DNA of 64,000 nt. Origin: Eremophila alpestris peregrina. Its lineage: Eukaryota > Chordata > Aves > Passeriformes > Alaudidae. The stretch spans positions 5,864,119 through 5,928,118 of the forward strand of contig WMCF01000030.1 in the NCBI GenBank assembly GCA_009792885.1, read 5' to 3'. The notes under the pieces were generated by a model. It was not told the origin of the DNA. It did not search any database and saw nothing but the letters and a program-made list of their open reading frames with translations. Positions 35,061 through 47,868 of this stretch are shown here, piece by piece. How positions within the stretch are numbered: position 1 is the stretch's first letter; every line of letters starts with the position of its first letter. A program made the translations under genes and the position numbers.

Positions 35061-38000
35061 ACACAGTTTGGTCAAATAAAGGTGATTCTCATTAAATACT
35101 ACTTTTGAAGAACACAATTTTTCATAACTTTGTAAGGATCTCGTAACTGAATTTTATAGAATTTCTTTTAAGCACTTATTTGAAATTAATATTTAATTTT
35201 GGCCTTGAGCAGATAATTGAAATACTGGAAACTTATACATGCAAACATGAAGAATTTTGATCTTAATAAGGAACATGGTCTCCAGCAAGATTACATTCTT
35301 TGTGATATAAAAAAGAATGATACTTGAAAGTTTTGCAGGAGAGTTTATAGCTAATTAGGACAATATTGAAACGGGTTGTTGTTCTCAGGACAGGTTTGTT
35401 ACATTCTCGTTCAATCTGTAGATGATTTTGTGAAGAAGAGAGTGAGTATTGGTGAATTTAGTATATATGTATATTTAGCATATATCCTGATTAGATTTTA
35501 CAATTGGGCCGTGGTTGAATGATTTTAAAGTGACACTTTAGTGGAGAGACCTGTGAAAAAACCTGAGATCTAAAATTACATCTAAAATGGTCATATGGCT
35601 GCATATTTTGTGCATCTTCCTTACAAATAAAATGTTTCAATTAATCTGCATTTGTCAGATGAAGAAAATGTTTGAATATTCTAAAAACCTTTACCATTGA
35701 TTTATTCTTGGCCATTCTGACTCCAAATTTTGAGAGCTAGTCATCAAGTTACAGTGAGTTTGCATTTGTTTCTAAGTGGCAATCAAATTGGAAGGCATGC
35801 ACTGAATCTAAAAAATCTAAGGCTGCCTGCTTTTCACACTTTGCTGCAAAAAGGGCGATCAACAAGCACTGAGCTGTGAAATTTCAGAACTTCTCTAATT
35901 ATTAACCTATTCATTTCTGGTCTTTGGTGATCGCTTGTGGGTATTGGGATTTGGTTGTTGGGTTTTTTTTAATAATTTTTTGGTTTTTTTTTTTTTTAAC
36001 AAATAGATATAATTTGCATTTTATACTTTTAAAATATCTGTAATACTTTCCTAGCACTTAGAGTTCTGGATATGCATAATTCCTCCTTGAAGGAGTACTC
36101 CAGCTGTGTGATGAATCACTGGCAATTTACATCATGATAAGGAAGAATATGAGATCACAGATTTTTTCTGCTTCTAGTTATTGATTCAAAATAGCTTAAT
36201 GACAGATATAAAAAAATCTTCAGGAACAGAATGAAATCCTAAGATTTTTAATGTACATCCCATTACTAGTATTATTTTCAATAACATCAGTTGTTGATAT
36301 TAACAGTATTTTGTTTAATAAACCAGAGAAATTTTGTGTTTCCATAATCTTATGGAAACTCTCAGATACCCTCTACACCATATTTAAAATAAATAATGTT
36401 TAAAGGTGTAACTGAAGCTGGGAATATTGTTGAATGATCAGACTGTGATTTCTGGAATTTTAAATCCTGCATAGGAATAATGTATTTGGGAGTCCATTGG
36501 TAGCCACAATCTTTCTCTTTCCCTTATAAAACTTGTTTGCTATTTACATCAGTATTCAGGCTTTTTAGAAAACATTGAGAACATTGTCAAGAAACAATAG
36601 AAGTGAAAAGGGGCTTGAGAAAATAATGGAATGTTATAGATATTTGAAAAATAAGGTGGTGCACACATAACAAAGAGGAACAAAGTATGAACTTTATTGC
36701 AGTGTTGGTAAGGAGCTCAGATTTCATTCAAATAACACAAAAAATATCTGAAAAGATATTTTTATAGATACTGTATTTTTTAAAAAATGCAATATAATAT
36801 AAATGCAATAAATGCAATCAGTCTGAATATTGTCAGAGGGAGAGGAGAAGGGATTTCAAAAGGTGTATTTTCAAAATTGCTTATTTCTTTCTTTAAAGCT
36901 GGACTACTGAACAAAAAATAACAGTGCAAAGACATGCTAGAAAACTTCCTAGATAGTTGAACTTGGTAGTAGCAATTTTTGTAGCTAGCATTTCTTTCTC
37001 TAAATTGTTCTAGTTAGAGTCTCCTGTATCAGTATTTTTTTGCACAATGCATGTTTCCCCTACAGGAGTACTCTCATTCCTACAATTGTTCAGTTCCTCC
37101 AGATGAAATCCATCTCCCTTACTGCAGATGCTGACAGTTTGCCATAAACTGAAAAGGTACTGAATGAAAAATAAAACAAACCAAAAAAAGCCTCCACCAA
37201 AACCCAACCCATAAAAAACATTGCCGCTGTTGCATAAATACTTAATTTAAAATTACAGGCTTAAACCAGTTATAAAACTAACATAGTAGACACTATCATA
37301 GGTGAATAAGATTACATATAAACATAATTTCATATCAACAAGCGATGAAATTATTTATACCAGCTATTTCTTGATATTTTGATATTATTTCTTTCTTAAA
37401 TTGGTGTGGGTTTGTGAATCTACTAAAAGGAATAGCATAAGGACATAATCACAGAAATATTTGTTCTAGTCCTCATATGTGTATGCAAATATATATTAAA
37501 ACCATCAACATATCTGTAACCTGCATTCTGTCTTTGTTATTTTTCAGTATACATATAGTGAAGGTCATAAGTATGCTTGTGCAGTGTGCAGCAATGCCCA
37601 CAGTTCTTATTCCTATGTTTAAGACATCCTTTTTACAAAGATACTGCAGAAACTTCAAATTTTTTTTTTAATCTTGAGATCTGGTGAAAGCAAACAAACA
37701 AACAAAATACAGTGTTTTATTTCTTTATTAACCAACAAGATTTTAAGTTACTCCAGCTACACTACTTAGATAATTTGCTTATGAGTGTAACACAAATGTT
37801 TTTTTAATGCTATCTACATTCCAGATTTATATTTAATGTTAAGCATATCCAAATACTAATGTTGGCAATTGTCTTTTTTACTTGCAAACATCATATTATT
37901 CAGAGCTTCAGTGAAGTGACAAGACACAAACACCACCCTCCTTGACTGACACGCTTGCAATGCTACCTGTCAAAAAAGATGAATGATGGAAGGAAAAAGA

Positions 38001-38998
38001 AAGAGATTTATTTTACCCTGAATGACAAACAGGAGTAAGTTGACAAGGTGTGTCATTGACAGAGCTTTATATAGCCAGAAACATAAACACATCTCTTAAT
38101 TTATATATGCTTAAATTAATTTTATTTTTATTTCTGTCTCTTTCTTGTACCTGGGGCCTATGTACTTTTGGCATTTCTAAAAAGAAATTATTTTGCTGAT
38201 GATTTGACAGGCTATTTGAAATACATTACATCAAGTTTACAAGTGGTGTCTCAAGTGCTTTTGTTTCTTAGGGTTTTTTTACTTGTTAAATAAAAATGCA
38301 CACATCATGAAGTTGCAAATTCTCAAAAACCTTATGTTTTTTGTTGCCTCTTTTTCAATGTGTATTGAATCTCTTTAATAAGAGATAAGTAAGAAAGAGC
38401 TGTTTCTTTGAGTGGTTACACAGAGATTTTCAAGACCAAGGAATAGGTGTGGTTATGCTGCAGTTCGTAAATTCACCATTAGATTGGACACACAGAAATG
38501 TACTCATTTTTTACTCTGTCTGCAGAGTGGCCCTGTGGCTGTGAGATGCAACCCTTAATCAAGATTTATTTTCATTGTACTGCAGTAGGAAGAGCATGGA
38601 ACAATTTACTCTGAGACAAGTATTCTTCATATTTATTTCTGTCTTTGCACACACATATTTTATAGATATAAAATATGTGTATTTGTGTGTGTGTATCAGT
38701 ATATCTCCTTATAATTGTTATTACCTGTAGTCATTAAGTCCCACACAGGTTTTTTTCACCAGAATTTAATAGTCTGATATTCTTTCCATGGTGAATAATA
38801 TTTAAGTACTTTGGTGGATTTACATAAAGGCTTCTATATCAATTATGTATAGACTCCAATACATGTGCATATTATAACTAAGAGAAAGATACCCTGATAC
38901 TTCTAAGATTACTATGAGTGAAAATGTTTTGCATCTTGACAAAAGGTGCTTTGTCTACACATGAGGAAAATAGTTTTTTCATAATAGCATAATGTCAG
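35061..38998. other. AT-rich stretch without recognised genes
   Basis: Contains T-rich runs at 35965-35998 and an A/C-only tract at 37167-37220. No open frame above 65 codons and no transposable element recognised. Confidence 0.5.
37167..37220 (+). repeat. A/C-rich low-complexity tract
   Basis: AAAACAAACC and CCAAAACCCAACCC words, similar in make-up to 11225-11405. Confidence 0.7.
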
Positions 38999-39049
38999 GG
39001 AATCATAGAATCTTTGAAAGTTGGAGGGAGCTTTGAGTTGGAAAGGACT
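38999..39049 (-). mobile_element. CR1 3' end, left half (split by LTR)
   Basis: GGGAATCATAGAATCTTTGAAAG is the reverse complement of a CR1 octamer tail, and GAGTTGGAAAGGACT is the CR1 sequence just inside it. The match stops at 39049 and resumes at 39512, on the other side of an LTR. Confidence 0.8.
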
Positions 39050-39511
39050 TGTAGAAGCCTAGAAGAGAGGCTTTTCCAAAAAGGTCAAGAAGAATGGGAT
39101 GTGCATGAAAACTTATTTGCATAGAAAGCAAGATATTTATCTCCAGGGTGAAGAAAGCTTATCCAGAAAGAGATACCATGACAAAATCCAGGTGTGTGCC
39201 CCCAAGACTCTGGGCACCACATCAGGTGGATCGATGCTGGAGTCAGGACTGGTGAAATTGCTTTCTTCTTTTTCTAATTTTAATTCTCTCCCTCTCTCTA
39301 ATCTCTCTCTTCTCTTTCCCCCACATCTCTTTCTCAAAATTCACTGCAGTGTGTTTATATAAGAAGATAGGGGACAAAATAATTCCAATTTCCAAGTCAA
39401 GCACATAATTTCCTAATAAAACTGTGAGTTTTTGTGGATTCTGACTTGTGTTGTTCCATTGGCTTGTATCACTCTTGAGTGCTCCTTTCTTCCTGAGGGC
39501 TGAACACCACA
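39050..39511 (+). mobile_element. Solo LTR inserted in a CR1
   Basis: The block starts TGTAGAAGCC and ends CACCACA (TG...CA). It carries a TATATAA motif at about 39355 and AATAAA at 39415-39420, in the correct order and spacing for U3-R-U5 on the plus strand. The CR1 words continue across it: GGAAAGGACT before, GGAACTTAAAGATCATCTAG after. The imperfect repeat GGACT / GGAACT at the edges could be the target-site duplication. At 462 bp it is of normal LTR size. I cannot name the family. Internal retroviral sequence is absent, consistent with LTR-LTR recombination. Confidence 0.75.
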
Positions 39512-39635
39512 GGAACTTAAAGATCATCTAGTTCAACACACACAAACACAATATAGACACGCAGTACTGAGGGCAGGGATGCCACCCTCTAGGTCAGGCT
39601 GCTCAGGGTCACTTCCAACCCCATCTTGAACAGTA
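39512..39635 (-). mobile_element. CR1 3' region, right half (split by LTR)
   Basis: CTTAAAGATCATCTAGTTCAA, GCAGGGATGCCACCCTCTAG and CAGGCTGCTCAGGGTC follow the reverse complement of CR1 in order. The copy is 5'-truncated near CCATCTTGAAC at 39630. Confidence 0.85.
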
Positions 39636-41669
39636 AGTCATGAGTTAACACTTCATATCATGGCATTATCATATAATGTAAAGTAGAAGGTAAAATTGGA
39701 TAAAAAGTAGAAGATCAAATTGGGCATAAGAATAATGCAAACCAGCAAGTATGCAGCACAAAATCTAAATATCAAATAAAGAGTAAAATAAAAATGTTCT
39801 GAAAATAGAAATAAACCACAAAGATTATGGAGGAAGTTTAAACACAAATAATGGAAAATAATGAACATATTGTGTGGATTCTAAGATACAAAGTAAAAAG
39901 TTGTAAATGGGCAAAAATTTTCTGAGTTTTGAATCTTTGCCTATTTTATATTTTTTTTTTATTTCTCTGTTTAAAATAAAATGGGGCAATTCCATTTTCA
40001 TGTATGTTTTGAAACAGGCTAATATCTTTGAATGGGAATGACTGGAGTGCATCCATTTCTCTTTGATGTAATTATATAGTAGGTGTGTACTGTAATGATT
40101 TAGGAGAACATTTATACACTGAAGCCCTTAAAAATTTTACAAGCAAAACCTCACACACACCAACCACTCAGAATTTGATAAAGATTAAAATATTTATAAA
40201 CCGTCAAAACCCAGGTCCAGAGTCACCCATATTCTTTAAAGGAGAACCCTCTTCATCTCTCCATAGAATATTTACCAATTTGTCCAGCATTTTTTCTTAG
40301 TGGAAATCTCACAGCTCACAAAGCCATTAATAGCATCCTCTGCAGCTCATGAGTTTTTCCTAGAGGACTTGCATCAAAATGCTGAGCAAGCTTAATGATA
40401 TAAAGTTTGAGCTGTTCTGGATTCAGGTTCTATCAGCAAAAATACATCTGAATAGATACATAACAGAAAAAAAATAGTATTAAATTCACATTTATTCATG
40501 TAACTTTGCTAATACAATAAAAGTAGAACAACAATTATATTTGTAAAACCTGGCTTATCAAATCCATGTTATGTTTGTTTTGGCTTTGAGAATCTTCCTA
40601 GATTCTGTAGAATTTTCCAGGATTTAGATTAGATCCTTAATCCAGTAAACTTTATATTAGTGTAACAGTTATCACTAATGCCAGCTTAGTATCTGTTCTC
40701 CAACACTTGGATGCATTATTTTAAAGTGTTAAAAAACCCTAAAACCTTAGTTAAAAAAATCAAAAACTTTTAATAGGCATCACCGCTTTTTTCAAGATTA
40801 ATGATATAATAATAAATATGAGACTTGGCAAGGAAATAAAACCTAACAAATGGACTCGACAGTTTTTTATTTTTACTGGGGAAGAGATTTGAGGTTTTTC
40901 TTTGTTGATTTTTTTCTTTTTTTGTAGGAGGAGATTTTACAAAATGACAGATTCTGCCAAAATGGGACCACTTTTTCAATGAATTTATGCTTGTTTCCAA
41001 ATATTTGGGTTTTTTCCATGCACAATCTGTTATAAAATTCTGGTTTAAATTGAAAAACACAAAAATAATTATTTTAATGAGAGTGTGCTGTACGTGTAAG
41101 TGTCTAATTACATGTATTTAGAATATCTCCAGGCTATTTTTCTAAGCCAGTGAAAATTTACAGTCAAATTATTTGTCTGTCTATCCCAAACTTAGATGTG
41201 CTGGTGCCATAAGGCTTTAGGGTGTCTCAGAGCAAGCAGAGAATAAGGATACACCCAGACCTTGTATGTATAATTTCACTTATATATATGATGAATGAGG
41301 CAGAATTCAAATTTTGAGAACAGCTAGCTTGGAGTACAGAAGTCCATCACTTCAGGTAGGATTCATGTTGCCTAACTTTTGTAGTCTAAAATAGAGCAGT
41401 TGTGTCAAAGCCCTTTGTTTAAACTTTTGGTTGTATGTGATAGCTAAAAGTAAAAATATCATCCAAATTTTGAGATTATGTTTATTCTTCAGATGACTGC
41501 TTGTCATAGAGGTGAAGAAAATTAGCTGAACTAAAAAATTTTCTTCATAAAACTCCCAGGAGGATAAAAGGATCTTCTGATTACATATTCTGGTGACTGC
41601 TCCCTTTGAAAAGGGGCTCCTCAAGAGTCTGGTATAGGAAAGCGTGCCTCTCTCCTCTCTCTCCTGCTC
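39636..41669. other. AT-rich stretch without recognised genes
   Basis: No open frame above 96 codons and no repeat family recognised. A short C/T tract (CTCTCTCC) directly precedes the LTR at 41670. Confidence 0.5.
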
Positions 41670-42097
41670 TGTAGTCCCGGCTCAGTGTGTGGGACCAGCC
41701 AGTTTCTCCCTCTTTGGGGGAGGCCTGCGGTCCCGTGTGTGCGTGTGTGCTGCAGGAGGAAAGGAGGGGGGTGGATTCCTAATATAAGCAGGGTTTCTCA
41801 AGAGGTAAGGACAGAGGGACACTGACTTCTGGATGCAACACTTTATTGAGCTGCTGCCTCCAAAAGCCAAGAGCATGGCTGGGACAGCATTCTTATAACT
41901 TCGGTCCGGGGCGTGGCTAGCACAGGACCATCCAATAAGATACAGAGGAGTCGGGGAGTGACAGCATTACCGTGACCAATGGCTTTTGGCATCCATGCAT
42001 ATTCATGTCCCCACCACAAGTCTCCCGGTCCAGCAGGGAAGACAAAGAACCATGCTGACCGGGCAGCCACAGTCTGGCACCTCATTTGGATCAGACA
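41670..42097 (-). mobile_element. CpG-rich, young-looking solo LTR
   Basis: On the minus strand the order is: TGTCTGATCC start; inverted CCAAT-type words (ATTGGTCACGG, TTATTGGATGG); a CCACGCCCC GC/CACCC box; TATAAG near 41895; CTCAATAAAG poly(A) signal near 41843; then U5, ending GCCGGGACTACA. Many CpGs remain, unlike the surrounding DNA, so insertion was fairly recent. The edges carry CTGCTC (41664-41669) and TAGCTC (42098-42103), a weak 6-bp match that could be an ERVK-type target duplication. The right end is less certain than the left. No internal sequence follows. Confidence 0.75.
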
Positions 42098-45000
42098 TAG
42101 CTCTCATGTGCATGATCTCTCTAGCAGCAACTTCATTAGGGCAGTTTGTGAGATTTTCTGTTAATTAAAATTGCAAAGAATTATGTATTATTTTGTATAG
42201 CTGGCATGAAGTTTAATTGCCCTTTAAATGCAGATCAGAGGAGAAATTAAAAAATTCTACAAGCTGAAGTATTTTCTACTTTATACCTTGAAGTAGGGAA
42301 TTAACAGTCAGGATTTTGAGAAAGGTCAACAATGCACATACCTAAGACAATGCTTGAATTTTATTTCCAAAATAGAGAGCAATGTGGTCACATGAGACTT
42401 TTATCCTCTTCAAGCCCTGGGCTAAACATTCAAGTTGAGAAACTTGAATTGTGTTGATATAAAGTTACATTTATTTTTAGGAACAACACTCTCTTCAGGG
42501 CATTTAAATCTTGGCTGTGATGGCAAATGCACCCTTATTTGATGTTGATAAAGACATACAAGTGCTTTTATTTTCCTAATGCATGGTGAAGGTTTTCTGG
42601 TTCATCCACAGTTCTGCTATCCTAGGGGACACTGCCAGAAGCATGCTGAACTACTGGAGCAGCACTGGGCTAGGTCTTGCTGCCTGAAATACATGGTGAA
42701 GGCTAGTCCTTGCTCTCTCTCTTTAAAGAGAATTAGAAAAGCAAGCAGCTTATTCCTGTTGGATTTCAATGGAAAAAGAAAGATCTTAAATAAACCCCAC
42801 TATATTTAACCTTTCAACATAGAAAAGAACATGAATTTTACTCTTATTATGGATATTCAAACAATGTTTTTTTAATTGCTTAAATGTAAAAAAAAAAAAA
42901 GTAAATTTCAGAGTAGTTGAAAGACATTATGAAGATAATTTCTAATAAATGTCTAACTGGGATTTTTGAGGCAAGTCATAAACACAGTTTGCATCCAAAA
43001 TAACAATAAAACAATTATAATGAAATTATAATTTGCTAATATTTGGAAGATATTGCACTTGCTACTCAATTCATTTCCTGCTTTCTTTATAACTAAAAGC
43101 TTCCTTTCATAAAATTTAAAGATGTGTTAGGATGTAGGAATAATTTAAATTTATATTTTATAATCATCCAAGGATAATTTTGTTCTTGACTATGGTATTT
43201 TTCAGGCAAAGTATCCAAGTATTTTCCTAATTTGTTCCAAGGGATATTCATGCTCTGTGCATATAAACCAGGTTCACCTGAGTTAAAATTAGTTTTTCAG
43301 AAACCTGCAGATTTATGCAGGCAATTATGTCAGTATTAATTTGTTGGTGAAAAAAAAAGAGTCTCCTTGAGCCATTTGAAAAAGCTTAGGGTCATCTGTG
43401 GTCATCTCCACAGTTCTGGCAGACCCAAGACACAATCAAAACTGGGGGACCTAGAGCCCTGCCTGGGTACCAGCTTTAGGCCCCACAGGGCCTCAGATGA
43501 CATTGCAAATATGTGTTTAGGCAACTAAATCTAGATCCAGATTTCACAGCTGGTGAATATAGTGATATTGGCATTTACAGAAATTTATTTATTCCATACA
43601 GTTTGGGAGCCTATTTTTGGATGACATACATTTCTGGAGATGTTTATATCTTTGCTAATGAAACTGGTCAGCAATTTAAGACTAAGGTTTTGATTCAATC
43701 CAGTACTAGACACCTCATCAGAGCCTTCTACTTCCTTGCTGAAGCATAAGGTATTATTCTAGCCAATCTTGACAAGATGGTACCTCGCCTTGAGGTCGAG
43801 ACCACTAAGGCCTGTTAATGCAGTTAAGAGCTGTGAGTTTTGATAACAAAAAGCTGTTATGGTTTGTTTACAAATTCCACGAAGAAGGAATTTTTTAGTA
43901 TTCTTGATCACAATGAAATATAGAGGAGGATTTAGCTGAATGAACAGGAAGTCAATTTAGGAAAAGTATGTCGAACTTTGCTAATTATATTGATTGATTT
44001 GCATTCATTACAATGGGTGTTTAGCTACAAGGGCTTCACATAGGCTCTACTGCTTCTACTGACATGCAGATCTGTAAAAATAGATCTCAACTTTGCTTTA
44101 AATGTTGGGCATATTATAGGTATGTTATTCTGCCACTATGAAGTGGATTAGGAACTAAATCTAAATTCTGGTTCTTGTAATTCTTAGGTCTCACTTGAGC
44201 TCTACATCAGCTTTATGTTTTTGACAGGTGGTTCTGCAAGACTTCAACTTTTGATTCAGACAAGTGCAAGGAAAATTAAAGCATTATTTTCTCTAATAGT
44301 GACACTACTTCACTAGTTGTAGATGCTGAACAAAAAAAATTTCCATTTAAAAGATTCTGGAATTAATCTGCAGATTACAAAACCAAGGCCAGGCCTTCCA
44401 CTAAATTGAATCAACAGCTGCTCCAGAAGTACTCACTTGTTAGTGGTTTTTCCCGATATTTGACAAGACAAATTCAAGTCAATATAACATATTTAAAGTA
44501 AAAGATCCTAACTAAAATCCAAATAAAATCATGTTATTTGTCACAAATTTACCAGCATTACACGATTGTTGAAAGAAACCACTTCCTCCCCTGACTTTTG
44601 AATAATCAGCTGATTTTCTGTGTCTTGTTCATGAGACAGTGAGTCCCTCCAAGACTCTCAACATGGTGGAAAATATGCTGGAAAATGAAACATTTGTCAA
44701 AGTTTCCCAGGCTTTATCAGGTTGACAGCAAGCTAAGCAATGCTGCGGTTTTATCTGTTCATCTTAAATCCAACTTGATTGATGCCATAACAGATTAAAA
44801 TGCAATCAAAAACATTTGGTCATAACAAGAAAAATGTTAGAGGTTCAATATTATTAATGCAGAGGTTTAAATGTTATTACTAATGCTAATACCACTGATA
44901 CAAACAAACAAAATAAGACCAAAAAACCCAAACCAAATGTGACACAATTATATGCAAAGTGACACAATACATATGCATAGCTGTTTTAATGTTATATCAG

Positions 45001-45304
45001 GAAGATTTAATTTACCTTATCTCCCTAATTTACCTTTGTTCTCTTGCTAAAGGTGACACTAAAGGTTTCATAATTATCTTATGAAAAGGTTATATCTGAT
45101 CACAAGATTACACATTTGGTCTTGCCTGTGAACTACAGAAACTGACAGGAAACACTTTGTGTAACACTTGCTTTATAAAAGTTAGGTATGAAATACACCT
45201 TAAAAAAGATAACTTCATCAAATTTCTAATTACAATTATTTAAAGTGTCCAGAAAGCTTTAATAGGTCTTTCAAAACTCATTCTATTTCCTCTTTTTCCA
45301 GGTG
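42098..45304. other. Mostly AT-rich stretch without recognised genes
   Basis: Contains a 13-base poly(A) at 42888-42900, a GC-richer unassigned patch at 43390-43500 and an A/C-only tract at 44901-44938. The segment at 44600-44830 is complex, non-repetitive sequence that could be conserved non-coding DNA. No plausible exon was found. Confidence 0.45.
44901..44938 (+). repeat. A/C-rich low-complexity tract
   Basis: CAAACAAACA followed by CCAAAAAACCCAAACC. Confidence 0.7.
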
Positions 45305-45893
45305 ATAATTGATCTTGAGAGGCTTAAGGGGTGGGTGCTTGTGAACCTCATGAAGTTCAGTGAGGCCAGGTACAAGGTCCTGTGCCTGGTTCAGGGCAAT
45401 CAGTCTGCGGTGTCAATACAGGCTGGAACTGAATGAATAAAGTGCAGCTTTGAGTAGGGGGATTTGGGGATAATGGTGGTTGAAAAATTGGACATGAGAC
45501 AGCATGCTATGTTTGCATCCCAAAGCCATCCAAATCCTGTGTTGCAGCAAAAGAAGCTTGGCCACCAAGTTAAGTCAGGGGATTCTCTCCTTCTGCTGTG
45601 CTCTAAAGAGACCCTGTGTGGAGTGCTGAGCCCAGGTCTGGCATCCACAGCTCAAAAAAAGGCCCCTCTCCAATGAACACAGGCTGAGAGAGTTGGGGCT
45701 GTTTAGCCAGGAAAAGAGAAGGCTTCAGGGAAGATTTCCCGCAGCCTCTCAGTATATTAAGGGGGCTTATAAGACAAAGAGGGACCTTTTGGAAAAGACT
45801 GTAGTGACAGGACAAGGGTCAACAGCTTTAAACTGAAAGAGAGAAGGGTTTTATTGGACAATCCAAACAATTCTATAATTCTATGAGTTCATG
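45305..45893 (+). mobile_element. CR1 LINE fragment (end of ORF2 plus 3' UTR)
   Basis: In order on the plus strand: GATCTTGAGAGGCTTAAGG, GAACCTCATGAAGTTCAGTG, GTACAAGGTCCTGTGCCTGG, a decayed middle, GTGTGGAGTGCTGAGCCCAG, GGCTGAGAGAGTTGGGGCTG, TTTAGCCAGGAAAAGAGAAGG, and the octamer tail ATTCTATAATTCTATGAG. The first part corresponds to the C-terminal end of the CR1 reverse-transcriptase ORF, but stops and deletions break it. Strongly 5'-truncated and old. Confidence 0.9.
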
Positions 45894-47779
45894 ATAATCT
45901 TGTAACTTGATTGAAACAAAAGGCTTTTCCTCTCTCTAAAATATGAAAAAATAATTTTGTTCTAGATTTAGGAAAAAATTTAAACATTGACGAAGTATTC
46001 ATTTTAGATGTACTCATGATGTTCACAAATATTTAACAGTTGAGTAACCTCAAGAAGACAAGTTAGATGCAGAAAGGATGGGTGCTACATCAATAGATAC
46101 TCAGGGGGTTTTACAGTTGCTTTTAAAGAGCAAAGTTTAAGTACTGAAGGTAGTCTCCTGCACTTAACATTACATACGTTTTCCTCAAGGAGAGATTAAA
46201 ACTCCCCTACTCTTAATGTTGCTTTATATATTCTATTTTAGGATAGTTTTGTGGATTTTTTTTTTGCTTATGTCCCCTATCAGCATGTTTTTTAAAACAA
46301 ATTTAAAACACTGAAATGGGAAAACTGTGTATTGCTAATTTCTCACTTGCATGCCCAGTGGTACAGTAATTTATCATATTAAAGTGTACATTGATTTAGG
46401 CACATAGTCAAATCACTTTCGGTGAGGGAACCTTGGAATGCCTTTTAATGCCATTGGAAGGAGGGTACATATGACTACTGCAAATTACCTTTCTTTCTGT
46501 CTTAAAAGTAGGCCACAGATCTCTTATTCAAATAAGGAAAATAAGTGGAAATGTATAATTACAAAAGAAAATAAATGAATTTTGGTTCAGAAAATTTCAG
46601 GATATTTTATGATAGTGCTCAGTAGATGTCAAAAATGTACATATAAACCTAGTTTACACAGAATAAAACACATTCTGAATTGTCATTATGCACTGGAACA
46701 TATGTACATTTATTTAGAAACACATCATGCTATTACCACTGCTTATTAGTGTCACTTTAGACAGTAATCTCTGTCATGCCAAATTACAGTTTGGATTTCA
46801 GTGTTTGCAAAAAAAGAAAATGATACTTGGATTCCACCTGGGAATGGAAGCTATTCTGATTTTGAGGCCTGCTTCATGGAACTACATGTGAAAACACTGG
46901 AATGCATCTGACAGATTTTCAGCCAAAACATCAGATAGAATATCTAATGCCTGCTCCATTGCCTGGAAAAAAGGCCACTTTGTGGCAGAGGCCATTCCTC
47001 ATGTTGTTGACAGTCCTGTCTTTGTCACCTCACTTCAAAATCCACAGTGAAACTATAAGGGATATTAGTACAAATACATCTTTACGTCCAGCCAGCAGCT
47101 GGGTTTGTATTTCTACTGGATGGACAATGAGGCAGAGCAGTGTTATGAGTAAACCTTGCCTCCTTTCTGACTGCCTTGGCTTGTATGCTGTATTCTCCTG
47201 GTATCATATTAAAGATACCCATGTCCAAATGAGATAAGACCTCATTCATAACATTTTCTAAATTCTGCTTAGTCTCGTGGGTTTGTTTGTATTGATTTAT
47301 GGGACTGTGGGTAACAACATAGCCTTTCTGATGTGCAGGTAATAAGTAATTAGAGTTACTTTGTGCTTAGGACTAAGTCTCTCAGAAACAGTAATGGGAG
47401 CTGGGAAAGTCACTTAGGTTATTACTCAAATCCCATTAAGAAACACTGGGTGACATATTTAGTCGCCCAAATTAGTAGATGACTTATTAGTATGTTGCAA
47501 ATGATTTATCTGAAATGCAATTGATCCTGATTGTTACAGATTCTGATTATGAGATTACTTAGTTATTCACTAGCACACCCATGTGATCATATAAAGCATA
47601 TGGCCACCTTTATCAAACTTACTGAATGAAATTGTAGAAATTGCCCCAAATAAATCTGAAATATAAAATAGAATCCAACTTTTCTGTTGTGTGCATGTTA
47701 TCACATTTCCAGAATTTCCCTTGCAGTCAAAAGCAATAACAGTGTGTGTGCTGATGAAAGAATAGGATAGTTAAACACA
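45894..47779. other. AT-rich stretch without recognised genes
   Basis: A 111-codon open frame at 46902-47237 (+) has no recognised motif, no initiation context of note and no splice evidence, so it is not called as a gene. No repeat family recognised. Confidence 0.45.
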
Positions 47780-47868
47780 TAGAACTGTGTCTACATACAG
47801 CAAATGTGGATTTTGCAAGAAATAAAACAGAGTTCTATTGCAAGACTTTTTTTTTCTCTTATAGTTCT
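47780..47868 (+). repeat. Left copy of about 90-bp direct repeat flanking an LTR
   Basis: The segment with CTACATACAGCAAATGTG, AAGAAATAAAACAGAGTT and TTTTTTTTCTCTTATAG recurs at 48565-48656 with roughly 80-85% identity by eye. It stops exactly at the TG that opens the LTR. It ends in a polypyrimidine tract plus TAG, like a 3' splice site. Confidence 0.85.

Noticed and set aside
46902..47237. 111-codon plus-strand open frame
   Set aside because: No recognised domain, no promoter or splice context, and length within chance for 64 kb.
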